From: Thermohalobaculum sp039184865
Lineage (GTDB): Bacteria > Pseudomonadota > Alphaproteobacteria > Rhodobacterales > Rhodobacteraceae
Assembly: GCA_039184865.1 (NCBI GenBank)
Contig: JBCDAV010000002.1
Location: forward strand, 62,001 to 126,000
Reading direction: 5' to 3'
Length of the DNA: 64,000 nt
Shown here: positions 43,871 to 52,604 of the stretch, in pieces
How positions within the stretch are numbered: the first letter of the stretch is position 1
Layout of the letters: each line of letters opens with the position of its first letter
Position numbers and translations under genes: made by a program
The notes under the pieces: generated by a model
Told to the model about the DNA's origin: nothing
Seen by the model: the letters and a program-made list of their open reading frames with translations, nothing else
Databases searched by the model: none

Positions 43871-44371
43871 TCAGTGCCGCTCCAGTTCGGTGACAACGAA
43901 GGTCTGGTCAGTGTTGCACTGCGCATCGCTCACCATGTGCCCGCGCACCGTGACTTTCGCGCCGCTGCGAAAGAGCCCGCCACGCCCGACAAGACCGTAG
44001 GTTTGTCCGTCGCTCGCGACCAGTTGTGCACACCAGCGGCCATTTGAAATGCGGCCTTCAATTTCCTGCGGGTCAGGGTTGATGGCAGGGGCAGTGGCAC
44101 TTTTCTGATCCAGGCTGCCCGGCATCTCCAAAGTCCAACCCACGCGAATTTGCGTCGGCTTCGTGATCTTGGTGTTTGCCGCGAGGATATCCTGAACGCT
44201 CGTTCCGCAACGTTTGGCGATCTTGGACAGCGTATCGCCTGAACGGACGGTATATCCCCCTTCACAGCGCTCTGAGGCTGCAGCGGGCGATGTCGCACCG
44301 GAAACGCCTAAGGCAAGTGCGAGCGCCGATGCAGCCAGCACTGTCCGCGCGGTCGATGTGATGAAGCTCAT
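43871..44371 (-). CDS. Secreted LysM-domain protein
   Basis: A 166-residue protein with a signal peptide (cleavage after about AAA, residue 31) and a LysM domain, YTVRSGDTLSKIAKRCG to RVGWTLEMP (about 40-85), which binds peptidoglycan. The rest is a small cysteine-containing domain without a name. ATG 44371 has AGGAGG upstream. It converges on ftsK with a ten-base gap. Confidence 0.85.
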   Translation of the reverse strand: MSFITSTARTVLAASALALALGVSGATSPAAASERCEGGYTVRSGDTLSKIAKRCGTSVQDILAANTKITKPTQIRVGWTLEMPGSLDQKSATAPAINPDPQEIEGRISNGRWCAQLVASDGQTYGLVGRGGLFRSGAKVTVRGHMVSDAQCNTDQTFVVTELERH

Positions 44372-44628
44372 GGGGTGTCCTCCTCTGTTGGAGGGTTCCT
44401 GAGCGTGCGAATCGACCGTCTGGGGCCGCTTCAGGGGCAATGTTCAGACAAATTGCGGATGCGCGGGTCAAATTGGGCGGCGCGAAGGCAGCATCTGCAA
44501 CGATCCTCACGCGCTTGTCAGGACGCAGGCGCGTCACTATCAACGGACCCGCGCGCAGCGTGCGTTGGAACCGGTGAAGGGCAGCGAAGACCGCCCTATC
44601 TTGCAGAAAATGCGTGAGGAGATGAGCC

Positions 44629-45225
44629 ATGAACAGACGTGACATGATGACGGCAGGCATCTTGTCATTTGCGCTTTTGTCCGCGCCGCGTGCGTTCTCT
44701 CAAGCCAATCCCGCTGACCTGATCCGCATCTCGAACTACCTGAATGGTATCGGTACCATGCAGGGCTCATTCGTGCAGATCGGACCGGACGGAGATCTCT
44801 CCGAAGGACTGTTCTTCATGCGCCGGCCGGGCCGCATTCGCTTCGAATATCGCCCGCCGAACCCGGCGTTGATCGTCGCCGACGGGTTCTGGGTCGGCGT
44901 CTACGACACGCTCGACAACACGCTCGACCGGTTTCCTCTGAGCGAGACTCCGCTGGACCTGCTGCTGCGCGATCGCGTCGATCTGCGCAAGGAGGGCGCC
45001 ATTCAGCGGATCGAGCGCAGCGCCGGGCAATTGCGGATCGTGGCGATCGATCCGGACGCGCCGGAACAGGGCTCGATCACCATGGTTTTCAATGACAATC
45101 CGCTCGAGCTGACGCAGTGGATCGTCGAGGATGCCCAGGGTCTGACCACGACGGTGGCGCTGAGCGAAATCCGCCGGAATGTGCAGATCGATCCGAACAA
45201 GTTCTTCATCGAAGACCCGGCCTGA
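44629..45225 (+). CDS. lolA: LolA-like outer-membrane lipoprotein carrier
   Basis: A 198-residue periplasmic protein with a signal peptide (to about residue 24) and the LolA pattern: MQGSFVQ, FFMRRPGRIRFEY, and a C-terminal domain with repeating beta strands. LolA ferries lipoproteins from LolCDE to the outer membrane. A GAGGAG site precedes the ATG. Confidence 0.85.
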   Translation: MNRRDMMTAGILSFALLSAPRAFSQANPADLIRISNYLNGIGTMQGSFVQIGPDGDLSEGLFFMRRPGRIRFEYRPPNPALIVADGFWVGVYDTLDNTLDRFPLSETPLDLLLRDRVDLRKEGAIQRIERSAGQLRIVAIDPDAPEQGSITMVFNDNPLELTQWIVEDAQGLTTTVALSEIRRNVQIDPNKFFIEDPA

Positions 45226-45305
45226 ATTCAGGGGGATGCCGTTCCTCAGCTTTGAGCGCGGTTCTGTGTTAAAGGGTCGTCTGCCCGTCGAGTATCTGAC
45301 TTCGG

Positions 45306-45356
45306 CGATGAAACACATTAGCCAATGCCACGCCCTGAAATCTGGGGGTTTCATCG
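45306..45356. repeat. 9-bp inverted repeat between lolA and the PhyH gene
   Basis: CGATGAAAC (45306-45314) is matched by GTTTCATCG (45348-45356) across 33 bases; TCTTTGCGTTTTG follows. It could end lolA transcription or be an operator for the dioxygenase gene. Confidence 0.35.
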
Positions 45357-45430
45357 TCTTTGCGTTTTGACCGGCTGTGAGAGAAGCTGTTGCGCCTCAA
45401 TCTCAGCGCTTGATCAGGTCCGGAGAACGC

Positions 45431-46207
45431 ATGCTCACCCAGTCACAGATCGATACCTATCATGAGAAGGGTTACGTGGTGCCGGACTACCGGCTGCCGC
45501 AGGAACAGCTCGAGGAAATCCGTAATCGGCACTCCGATCTGTTGCGCCGCCATCCGGAGTTCCGGGATAACGCATCGGTCCTGCTGAGCTACGATCTCGG
45601 ATTTCTGAACTATGCCCGGGATCCGGGCATCCTCGACATGGTCGAGCAGTTGATCGGACCGGATATCTGTCTGTGGAACATGAGCTTCTTTGCCAAGCCC
45701 GCGTTGAACGGCAAGAAGACGCCATGGCATCAAGACGGGCAATACTGGCCGATCAAGCCGCTTGCGACGTGCACGGTCTGGATCGCGATTGACGACTGCA
45801 CCCCCGAGAACGGCCCTCTTCAATACATCCCGGGTAGTCACAGAACCAATCGCCTGATGGCACATGATCAAAAGGATGATCCGAATTACACGCTCAATCA
45901 GGAACTCCGGCCCGATGAGTATGATGCGTCGATGGCCGAAGATCTGATCATCGAGGCCGGTCAGATGGCGTTGCATGATGTGTATATCGCGCACGGTTCC
46001 GAGGAGAACCTTTCGGCGCAGCCGCGGCGCGGCATGACCATGCGGATGATGCCGACGACGAGTGTCTATGATCGCGCCCGGGCCGAGGCGATGCACGCCG
46101 AACGCGGCGGGCTGAACATGGCGCACCATTCGATCTTTTTGTTGCGCGGAGAGGACAAGTCCGGGGTGAACGATTTCCGCCTGCGGGCCTGGGAGTGGAA
46201 CAACTGA
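45431..46207 (+). CDS. Phytanoyl-CoA dioxygenase family (PhyH) oxygenase
   Basis: A 258-residue non-haem iron, 2-oxoglutarate-dependent oxygenase. The iron triad is visible as WHQDGQYW (His and Asp) and the distal His in YIAHGSEEN; an arginine for 2-oxoglutarate follows in RGMTMRM. Bacterial PhyH proteins hydroxylate varied small molecules; the substrate is unknown. ATG 45431 has GGAGAA ahead. Confidence 0.88.
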   Translation: MLTQSQIDTYHEKGYVVPDYRLPQEQLEEIRNRHSDLLRRHPEFRDNASVLLSYDLGFLNYARDPGILDMVEQLIGPDICLWNMSFFAKPALNGKKTPWHQDGQYWPIKPLATCTVWIAIDDCTPENGPLQYIPGSHRTNRLMAHDQKDDPNYTLNQELRPDEYDASMAEDLIIEAGQMALHDVYIAHGSEENLSAQPRRGMTMRMMPTTSVYDRARAEAMHAERGGLNMAHHSIFLLRGEDKSGVNDFRLRAWEWNN

Positions 46208-46454
46208 TCGGGTTGGGATCGACGGATCGTTGGCTGGGCGTTGTCGATCACGCTGCCCGAACGGAGGAAAGCGGATAACCCGGTGCCGCCAATTCGAGAC
46301 CGCGAAGGGATCGCGTGAAGATCTGAACAACCTGAACACGCTCGCCGAATCCCACGCAGTGGAGTGTTTCGATTTTGGACAGTTTGGACGATGATCCCGC
46401 ACATTGCAGCACGTATTCTATGACGCGTGAATTGCGTAGTGGAGTATATGTACT

Positions 46455-47246
46455 GTGTCTAAATTGAATGTGGTGACTACCGGTTCTGGACCTGACGTTG
46501 TTTTGCTGCACGGCCTTGGAGCCACCCATGCGTCCTGGACGAGAACCGTTCAGGAACTCTCTGATTATAGGTGTCATGCGGTTGACCTGCCCGGCTTCGG
46601 TGAATCGTGGCCGCCGCCGGCCGCGTACAGGACCACCATTGCCGAACAGGCTGAGATAGTGGTCGATTATCTGAACGCGAACAAGATCGCTTCGGTTCGA
46701 CTGGTCGGTCATTCGATGGGCGGTGGCGTCTGCCTCCATATCGCCGAACAGCTCGCCAAGGCGGGGACTTCGGATCGCGTGGCCGAGATCGCGTTCGTGG
46801 CACCGGCGCTGGTTGCGGCTCAAGTCTTCACATCCCTTTCGGCCAGTTTCACAGGAGGTGCGCAGGAGCCGGGCACGCTCATTGCGAAGGCACTGCTAAA
46901 GCGGATTTATTTCGACTGGGAGAGCGTCGACGATATCGACGCGTATGCCGCCGCGTACGGCGTAAATTTCACCTTGGAGCGCACGGCATCTCTCACGGCC
47001 CACACGATAAACCTCGGAGTGAACAGCAACTTCGCCCTGAACTTCTCGTCCTATGAATGGCCGATGCTGCTCTTTTGGGGCGATGATGAGAGAGTCGTCG
47101 AGAAGACCTACAACGGGAGCGATCTCGGCGAGCTCCGGAACGCCGAAGTCGAGGAGATAGAGAGGTGCGGACACGTTCCGCACGAGGAGCATCCCGGCGA
47201 AGTCAATCCGAAGATCAAGGCGTTCTTCGACGGCTTGCCTGCTTAG
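46455..47246 (+). CDS. Alpha/beta-fold hydrolase
   Basis: A 263-residue hydrolase with the HGLGATHASW oxyanion region, the GHSMGGG nucleophile elbow and a final CGHVPHEEHP base histidine. It starts with GTG. The region just upstream (46380-46454) is AT-richer than neighbouring DNA and the gene uses somewhat more A/T-ending codons, which may hint at acquisition. Substrate unknown. Confidence 0.8.
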   Translation: MSKLNVVTTGSGPDVVLLHGLGATHASWTRTVQELSDYRCHAVDLPGFGESWPPPAAYRTTIAEQAEIVVDYLNANKIASVRLVGHSMGGGVCLHIAEQLAKAGTSDRVAEIAFVAPALVAAQVFTSLSASFTGGAQEPGTLIAKALLKRIYFDWESVDDIDAYAAAYGVNFTLERTASLTAHTINLGVNSNFALNFSSYEWPMLLFWGDDERVVEKTYNGSDLGELRNAEVEEIERCGHVPHEEHPGEVNPKIKAFFDGLPA

Positions 47247-47255
47247 GATCGACGC

Positions 47256-47474
47256 TCAGTCTTCGAGCGTTCGGGCCTCGTCGACCAGCATGATGGGAAT
47301 ACCCTGCCTGATCGGGTACGCAAGGTTCGCCGACTTTGAAATAAGCTCCATGCGCTCGGCATCGTAGATCAAACGCCCGCCGGTCGAAGGGCAGACGAGC
47401 GTTTCAAGCAGACGCGGGCTGGCTGGCGGCGTGGATGTCGACTGAAGCGTTTCGGTCGGCTCCTCGTCTGTCAC
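47256..47474 (-). CDS. Trm112/YcaR-family small protein
   Basis: A 72-residue protein of the Trm112 type: LLETLVCPSTGGRLIYDAER and YPIRQGIPIML. It carries one CPSTGG cysteine where zinc-binding members have pairs. Bacterial members may activate methyltransferases. GTG 47474 overlaps the stop of the LonN gene by GTGA. Confidence 0.85.
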   Translation of the reverse strand: MTDEEPTETLQSTSTPPASPRLLETLVCPSTGGRLIYDAERMELISKSANLAYPIRQGIPIMLVDEARTLED

Positions 47475-48121
47475 TGCAGTCCCCCGGTGCCGCCGTTCTC
47501 GGCGATCGCGAACTGCATCAAGGCGCTCAGCGTTTCGGCTCGATCGGCAAGGCGCGGTGCTTCGAGCAGCGCCTGTTTCTCCTCGGCGGCAAATGGGCAC
47601 ATCATCGAGAGTGAATTCAGCAGCATCTCGCAATCGGCATCACGCATCGAGTCCCAGTCTGAACTGAGATTGGCGACGTCGAAATAGCGCTTGAGCAGAC
47701 CGAGGAAGGCTTCGCGATCCCAGTCTTCGAGGTCTTCCCGGCCATCGAGATCGCGGACGAAGTCGCCCCACGCGGCCTCGACACGCCGATAGGGTGTGAA
47801 GCCCTCGATCTCCCGAACGACCCTGAAGCGCGAGACGCCGGTCAGGACGATCAGGTAACGGCCATCCTCGGTTTCGCTCAGCGATGTCACCCGTCCGGCG
47901 CATCCGATGGTGTGAAGCCTGGACGGCGTTTCAGCGTCGTCGTAAGGCTGCACCATCCCGATCAGCCGGTTTTCGCTTTTCAGCGCATCGTCGAGCATCG
48001 CGAGATAACGCGGCTCGAAGATATTGAGAGGCAGCCTGCCGCGCGGCAGCACGAGCGCGCCGGGAAGCGGGAAGACCGGAATCGTATCCGGCAGATCCGC
48101 GAGCGAAAAGCGGCGTGCCAT
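47471..48121 (-). CDS. LON N-terminal-domain protein
   Basis: A 216-residue protein consisting of a Lon substrate-binding domain (IPVFPLPGALVLPRGRLPL, NIFEPRYLAM) without ATPase or protease parts. Such proteins are common near thioredoxin-like cnoX genes in alphaproteobacteria; their role is not settled. It starts five bases after the upstream stop without a good ribosome site, so it probably depends on coupling. Confidence 0.88.
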   Translation of the reverse strand: MARRFSLADLPDTIPVFPLPGALVLPRGRLPLNIFEPRYLAMLDDALKSENRLIGMVQPYDDAETPSRLHTIGCAGRVTSLSETEDGRYLIVLTGVSRFRVVREIEGFTPYRRVEAAWGDFVRDLDGREDLEDWDREAFLGLLKRYFDVANLSSDWDSMRDADCEMLLNSLSMMCPFAAEEKQALLEAPRLADRAETLSALMQFAIAENGGTGGLQ

Positions 48122-48125
48122 CAGA

Positions 48126-49043
48126 TCACGCGAAGATCATCGAGGACAGGCGCCGACGGCCTTTCAGGGCCAGCGGATCTTTTGGACCGAGCGTGTCGAA
48201 CAGGGTCATCAGTTGTTCCTTGGCGGCACCGTCGTTCCACTCACGGTCGCGCCGGAAAAGCTCCAGAAGCGCCTCGATGGCAGCTTCATTGTCGCCGTTG
48301 GCCGCGAGCGCAACCGAAAGATCGAAGCGCGCCTGATGATTGTTCGGATCGGCCTCGATCGCAGCGTGCAACTCGGCGGTCTCGCCCGCATCCTCTGCCT
48401 GCGAAGCGAGTTCGACAGCACCGCGCGCAGCGGCGATCGCCGGGTCCTCGGCCATCTTGGGCGGGACCTGATCGAGCATCGTACGGGCGCGATCGATGTC
48501 GCCGGCCGCCAGGGTCGCCCGGATCAATCCGCCCATGGCGCGTGCGTTCTCGGGGTCTTCGTCTAGAATCGCGGCGAATGTCTGAGCGGCTTCGGCAAGT
48601 GCGCCTTGTTCGAGCATCTCCTCGGCGGCATCCAGTGCTTCGTCGAGTGCACCGGCGCCGGACCCCTTGGCAAGACGCTGAACGAAGTCTTTGACCTCGG
48701 CAGGGCTGACCGCCCCCATAAAGGCATCGACCGGCTGGCCATCGACAAAGGCGAAAACTGCGGGGATCGATTGAACGCGCAACTGACCCGCGATCATCTG
48801 GTTCTTGTCGACATCGACCTTGACCATGCGGACCTTGCCGTTGGTCGCTGCCACTTCCTGTTCGAGCATCGGGCCGAGTGTCTTGCACGGGCCGCACCAA
48901 GGCGCCCAGAAGTCGACCACGACAGGCGTTTCGCGAGAGGCCTCGATCACGTCCTTGGCGAAGGTTGCGTCCGTCGCGTCGATCACACCGGTGGCTCCGC
49001 CTGCGGTCGTCGAGGAGCCCGTTGAGGTGCCCAGTTCGATCAT
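48126..49043 (-). CDS. cnoX: Thioredoxin-TPR co-chaperone (CnoX/YbbN-like)
   Basis: A 305-residue protein with a thioredoxin domain holding WCGPCKT (active-site CGPC) and a C-terminal tetratricopeptide region (about 145-300). CnoX binds unfolded proteins and hands them to chaperonins under oxidative stress. Unlike E. coli YbbN (SxxC), the CGPC site here should be redox-active. It leads the operon with the LonN and Trm112-like genes. Confidence 0.88.
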   Translation of the reverse strand: MIELGTSTGSSTTAGGATGVIDATDATFAKDVIEASRETPVVVDFWAPWCGPCKTLGPMLEQEVAATNGKVRMVKVDVDKNQMIAGQLRVQSIPAVFAFVDGQPVDAFMGAVSPAEVKDFVQRLAKGSGAGALDEALDAAEEMLEQGALAEAAQTFAAILDEDPENARAMGGLIRATLAAGDIDRARTMLDQVPPKMAEDPAIAAARGAVELASQAEDAGETAELHAAIEADPNNHQARFDLSVALAANGDNEAAIEALLELFRRDREWNDGAAKEQLMTLFDTLGPKDPLALKGRRRLSSMIFA

Positions 49044-49123
49044 GTTGTCCCCATGGTCCCTTTTTCGCTGCTCCCAGATAGAAGCTCAGGACGTTATGTG
49101 CAATTCAAGCGGCAGGCTCGCCC

Positions 49124-49663
49124 TCAGGCAGCGTCTTGCCGCGCGCGTTCCAACTCCTCAAGCGCGTCGAAGTCCACGATAACGGGTTCGTGGCCGGTGA
49201 TCTCGAAGAATCGTTTGAAGTCCGACAGGCCCAGCGTCGTCGTCGCCTCGTTGTGCAACGGGTGGGCGTTGATCGGATCGACCTCGAGCATCTGCTGGTC
49301 GAGCACGACTCGAACCGCATGTTCCGTATCGTTGATCAGTCCGAACGGTGAGACAGCACCGGGGCGGATGCCGAGGGCCTCCCATAGAAGGTGCGGTTTG
49401 CCGAAGCTGGCCTTCGTTGCGCCGATCTGCTTCTCGAGGTCGCGGATCCTGATCTTTCGGTACTCAAGGCAGGTCACCAGCCAGAGCTGACCCTTCTTGT
49501 CCTTCAGGAACATGTTCTTCACATGGGCGCCGGGTAGGTCGCCGCGGAGTTCCTTGGATTCTTCGACTGTGTGCAAAGGCGGGTGGGTGTTGTGCGTGTA
49601 GGCAATGCCGTGGCGGTCGAACAGGGCATAGAGTTCGGTCTGGCCCGCCTTGCTTTCGGTCAT
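49124..49663 (-). CDS. ProX/YbaK-type aminoacyl-tRNA deacylase
   Basis: A 179-residue prolyl-tRNA synthetase-associated domain: THPPLHTVEES, KNMFLKDKKG and a GAVSPFGL loop. These enzymes clear mischarged tRNA, such as alanyl-tRNAPro. ATG 49663 has GGGAGG upstream. Confidence 0.88.
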   Translation of the reverse strand: MTESKAGQTELYALFDRHGIAYTHNTHPPLHTVEESKELRGDLPGAHVKNMFLKDKKGQLWLVTCLEYRKIRIRDLEKQIGATKASFGKPHLLWEALGIRPGAVSPFGLINDTEHAVRVVLDQQMLEVDPINAHPLHNEATTTLGLSDFKRFFEITGHEPVIVDFDALEELERARQDAA

Positions 49664-49727
49664 TTTTGCCTCCCAGTGAGCCGTGAAATAATCCGGATGG
49701 GTCCGGTTGCAAGGGAGCTGCGCGATG

Positions 49728-50378
49728 TCAATCCCACTCCACGTCGAATTTGCGCACCAGTCCCTGGATCTGAGCTTCCGTGAGAAGTGTGGGCGACAGA
49801 CCACGCGTCATGAGCGTCAGCTTGGCGGTCTCTTCGAGCTCTTCCATGGCATAGCACGCCGCTTCGAGATCCTTGCCGGCGACTACCGGACCGTGATGCG
49901 CCAGCACCACCGCTGACCGCTTCCCCGCGAGGCCCTTGATTGCCTCGCCCATCGCCGGATCGCCGGGCATGAAATAGGGAAGCATGGCGACCTTGCCGAG
50001 CTTCATCACGCCGTACGCAGTCAGCGGAGGCAGCATGTTTTCGGGGTCGACGTCCGGCAGGAGCGAGAGTGCAACCGAGTGGCAGGAGTGGAGGTGAACA
50101 ACTGCGCCGGTCTGGCGAGGGCGGGTTTCGTAGAAAGCAGAGTGGAGCGGGACTTCCTTTGTCGGATTGTCGCCGCCTAGGTGGCCCATCTGTGCGTCCA
50201 TCAGCGACAGGTTTGCTGGTTCGAGCCGCCCGAAGCATGATCCGGTCGGAGTCACAATGAAGCGTCCATCGGGAAGACGGACCGAGATGTTGCCGGAAGA
50301 ACCCATGGTCAGGCCTCGGTCGAACATCGATTTTGCAAGCAGGCATATCTGCTCGCGGAGGCGTGTTTCGTCGGTCAT
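49728..50378 (-). CDS. otnC: Class II aldolase/adducin family, 3-oxo-tetronate 4-phosphate decarboxylase
   Basis: A 216-residue class II aldolase with zinc histidines in HLHSCHS and AHHGPVV and the phosphate loop GSSGNIS. Together with the four-carbon sugar acid kinase gene it overlaps (ATGA), it matches the OtnC/OtnK pair that turns 3-oxo-tetronate into dihydroxyacetone phosphate. The dehydrogenase and isomerase of the route are not adjacent. Confidence 0.85.
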   Translation of the reverse strand: MTDETRLREQICLLAKSMFDRGLTMGSSGNISVRLPDGRFIVTPTGSCFGRLEPANLSLMDAQMGHLGGDNPTKEVPLHSAFYETRPRQTGAVVHLHSCHSVALSLLPDVDPENMLPPLTAYGVMKLGKVAMLPYFMPGDPAMGEAIKGLAGKRSAVVLAHHGPVVAGKDLEAACYAMEELEETAKLTLMTRGLSPTLLTEAQIQGLVRKFDVEWD

Positions 50379-51649
50379 TGCCTGTCGAGGAGGTCGAGCG
50401 CTTCAGCGAAGAAATCTGACCCGCCGAAGTTTCCGGACTTGAGGGCAAGGGCGATCCTCGCTCCGGCGGAGTCGGTATAGGTCCAGGGTACGCCGGGTGC
50501 TATCTCGCGCCCGATGGCGAGCCGCGTGACGGCGAGCGCCTTTGAGACCGCGCCGGAGGTCTCGCCACCTGCGACGACGAAGCGCCTGGTGCCTCGGTCG
50601 CGGGTCGCGATGGCGATTTCGGCGAGAGCCTGTTCGACGATCTCGCCTGCCTTTGCGGTGCCAAGGACGGATTGAGCTTTCTGCACGTCCTCAGGTTCAG
50701 CCGTTGCATAGACCATCGCTGTCCGTCCATCAGGCTGCGCGGCAAGCCAGGCATGAGCGGCGCCGGTTCCTTCGTCGGAGAGGGTGACGGGATCGAGTTT
50801 GTAGGCTGGGTGCGTCGCGGCAAACTTGGCGACCTGCTTGCGGGTCATCGCCGAACAGGAACCGGACAGAACGATCGCACCGCCGTCCGGTACCTCCGTG
50901 TCTGAACTGGTCGCAGCGGCGTCGAGGTGCCCCGCTTCGCGGTAGAGCTTTGGCAGCGGCATGGCGATGGCGGAACCTCCGGTCAGTAGCGGCAGGTCGT
51001 GGCATGCCTCCGCAATGACCCGGAGATCCTCATTCGCAACCGCGTCGACGACGATGTGGGCGGTACCCTCTGCCGCCAGAGTTCCGATCCGCTCCCGCAG
51101 TGGATCGGAACCTTCCGCAACCGTCAGGCGGTTCACCAGACCGACGGGCTTGCTGACCTGCGGTTGCAATAGGCGCATCAGATTGCTGTCGCGCATAGGC
51201 GTGAGCGGGTGGTCCTTCATGGGGCTTTCGGCCAGCGGCTGCTCGCCGACGAAGAGATTGCCCATGAAGATGCTGCGTCCATTCTCAGGAAAAGCCGGGC
51301 AGTAGATCGTGCGGTCGGCACCGAGATCGGCCATCAGTGCCTCTGCGACCGGTCCGATATTGCCCTCGGCGGTGCTGTCGAAGGTCGAACAGTACTTCCA
51401 GAAAAACCTTTGCGCGCCGGCCCGCTGTAGCCATGCGAGCGCCGCGCGGGTCTCGGTTACGGCTTCGGCGACGGGCGCCGTCCGGCACTTCAGTGCGATG
51501 ACTTCGATTGGAGCGAGATCGGCCGGCTCCGGCGGATCAGTGGGAAGATCGAGCCGCAGAGAAACCGGCACCCCGCTCCGTGCAAGCAGGGCGGCGAGGT
51601 CGGTGGCACCCGTGAAGTCATCGGCAATGCAGCCGAGAAACGTGGTCAT
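50375..51649 (-). CDS. otnK: 3-oxo-tetronate kinase (four-carbon acid sugar kinase)
   Basis: A 424-residue kinase of the DUF1537 group: FLGCIADDFTGATDLAALL at the start, a LSGSCSAMTRKQ stretch, and the GGETSGAVSKAL nucleotide-binding region near the end. It phosphorylates 3-oxo-tetronate for OtnC. GAGGGG precedes the ATG. Confidence 0.88.
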   Translation of the reverse strand: MTTFLGCIADDFTGATDLAALLARSGVPVSLRLDLPTDPPEPADLAPIEVIALKCRTAPVAEAVTETRAALAWLQRAGAQRFFWKYCSTFDSTAEGNIGPVAEALMADLGADRTIYCPAFPENGRSIFMGNLFVGEQPLAESPMKDHPLTPMRDSNLMRLLQPQVSKPVGLVNRLTVAEGSDPLRERIGTLAAEGTAHIVVDAVANEDLRVIAEACHDLPLLTGGSAIAMPLPKLYREAGHLDAAATSSDTEVPDGGAIVLSGSCSAMTRKQVAKFAATHPAYKLDPVTLSDEGTGAAHAWLAAQPDGRTAMVYATAEPEDVQKAQSVLGTAKAGEIVEQALAEIAIATRDRGTRRFVVAGGETSGAVSKALAVTRLAIGREIAPGVPWTYTDSAGARIALALKSGNFGGSDFFAEALDLLDRQ

Positions 51650-51791
51650 GGCGTCCCCTCGGCAGTTCGGAGCGACGTCGCGGTCAGGGAGCGCTCAAGC
51701 AGCCTCGAGTCGGATCTGGGCGGTGGCATCGCTTCCCCAATTTGCGTTCACCCGGCATGGTTAACAAAACGGGGTCCAAACGCAATCTGCG

Positions 51792-51812
51792 GCAGGTCAC
51801 CCGATGACCTGC
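51792..51812. repeat. 8-bp inverted repeat between the Lin0512 pair and otnK
   Basis: GCAGGTCA (51792-51799) and TGACCTGC (51805-51812) with loop CCCGA. It has no T-run on either side, so it is either an operator for the otnK promoter or a weak terminator for the Lin0512 genes. Confidence 0.4.
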
Positions 51813-51849
51813 AGTGTATCTCGTTGCGAAGCACGTTCCCGATGCGCGA

Positions 51850-52191
51850 TCAGAGCGGCAGACGTACGATGATACCTGCATTCACGATGATGCTGTCTGC
51901 ACCCGTCGTGCTGTCCGGAAAATTCAGCCCGCCCTTGACCGCAACCGGATTCACTTTGCCATAGGGCAGGGTGGCCGCCACCGCATCGAGGTCGATCTTT
52001 TCAGGATCCTGCGCTGCGAGTCGAAGTTCGATTTCCATCGAGTTCGGATCGATGCTGAGGCTGTGAAACATCGGCAGAGACGAATGATGAAGCGCATTGT
52101 GCACGGCCCGTTTTGCAGCCTTGGTATAGTCGCCGCCGTGCAAGTCGGTCCCGGTGCCCATTTCGAGGATGATGCGCCTGAACTCGGTCAT
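51850..52191 (-). CDS. Lin0512-family protein, second copy
   Basis: A 113-residue protein of the Lin0512 family with MGTGTDLHGGDYTKAAKRAV at the start. It is a diverged tandem copy of the gene before it, overlapping by ATGA. Related proteins have unknown function. The two may form a heteromer. Confidence 0.8.
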   Translation of the reverse strand: MTEFRRIILEMGTGTDLHGGDYTKAAKRAVHNALHHSSLPMFHSLSIDPNSMEIELRLAAQDPEKIDLDAVAATLPYGKVNPVAVKGGLNFPDSTTGADSIIVNAGIIVRLPL

Positions 52192-52541
52192 GTCGCGTCC
52201 TCCGGCAGATCGAGATCGACGATCACCGCCGCATTGGCCATGATCGTTCGGTAGGGACCGTCATCCTTCGGCGTGTCCATGCCGCCTTCGATGACTTGGA
52301 TCGTGCGGCGACCGTATGGAAGTTCCTGCGAGACGACGTTGGCATCCACCTGATCCGGCTGCGCGACGCCGATGATCACTGTCAGAGCCATGTCCTCGCG
52401 GGCGCAACCGAACGCGGGTGCGACTGTCAACGAGTTGTGCCGGAGCGCATTGTGAACCGCTCGGCAAGCCGCTTTCGTGTAGTCTTCTCCCTGCAGGTCG
52501 ACGCCGGTGCCGAGCTCGACCAGCATCCGCTTCAAAGCCAT
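52188..52541 (-). CDS. Lin0512-family protein, first copy
   Basis: A 117-residue Lin0512-family protein with LGTGVDLQGEDYTKAACRAV near the start. It shares a clear pattern with the downstream copy (GTG-DL-G-DYTKAA-RAVHNAL). The start codon lies directly after a 13-bp hairpin that encloses its Shine-Dalgarno sequence. Confidence 0.8.
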   Translation of the reverse strand: MALKRMLVELGTGVDLQGEDYTKAACRAVHNALRHNSLTVAPAFGCAREDMALTVIIGVAQPDQVDANVVSQELPYGRRTIQVIEGGMDTPKDDGPYRTIMANAAVIVDLDLPEDAT

Positions 52542-52542
52542 G

Positions 52543-52572
52543 AAAACCCCTTCTGATGCCAGAAGGGATTTT
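52543..52572 (-). promoter_or_regulatory. 13-bp hairpin occluding the Lin0512 ribosome site
   Basis: On the transcript, AAAATCCCTTCTG (52572 to 52560) pairs with CAGAAGGGGTTTT (52555 to 52543) around a four-base loop: 13 pairs with one G-U. The 3' arm contains AGAAGGGG, the only good Shine-Dalgarno sequence, five bases before the ATG. The A-rich and T-rich flanks also fit a bidirectional terminator ending the RTX-like gene upstream. Confidence 0.65.
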
Positions 52573-52604
52573 GGCGCACAGTCGAAGAAAGGGGAAGTAC
52601 TGCG

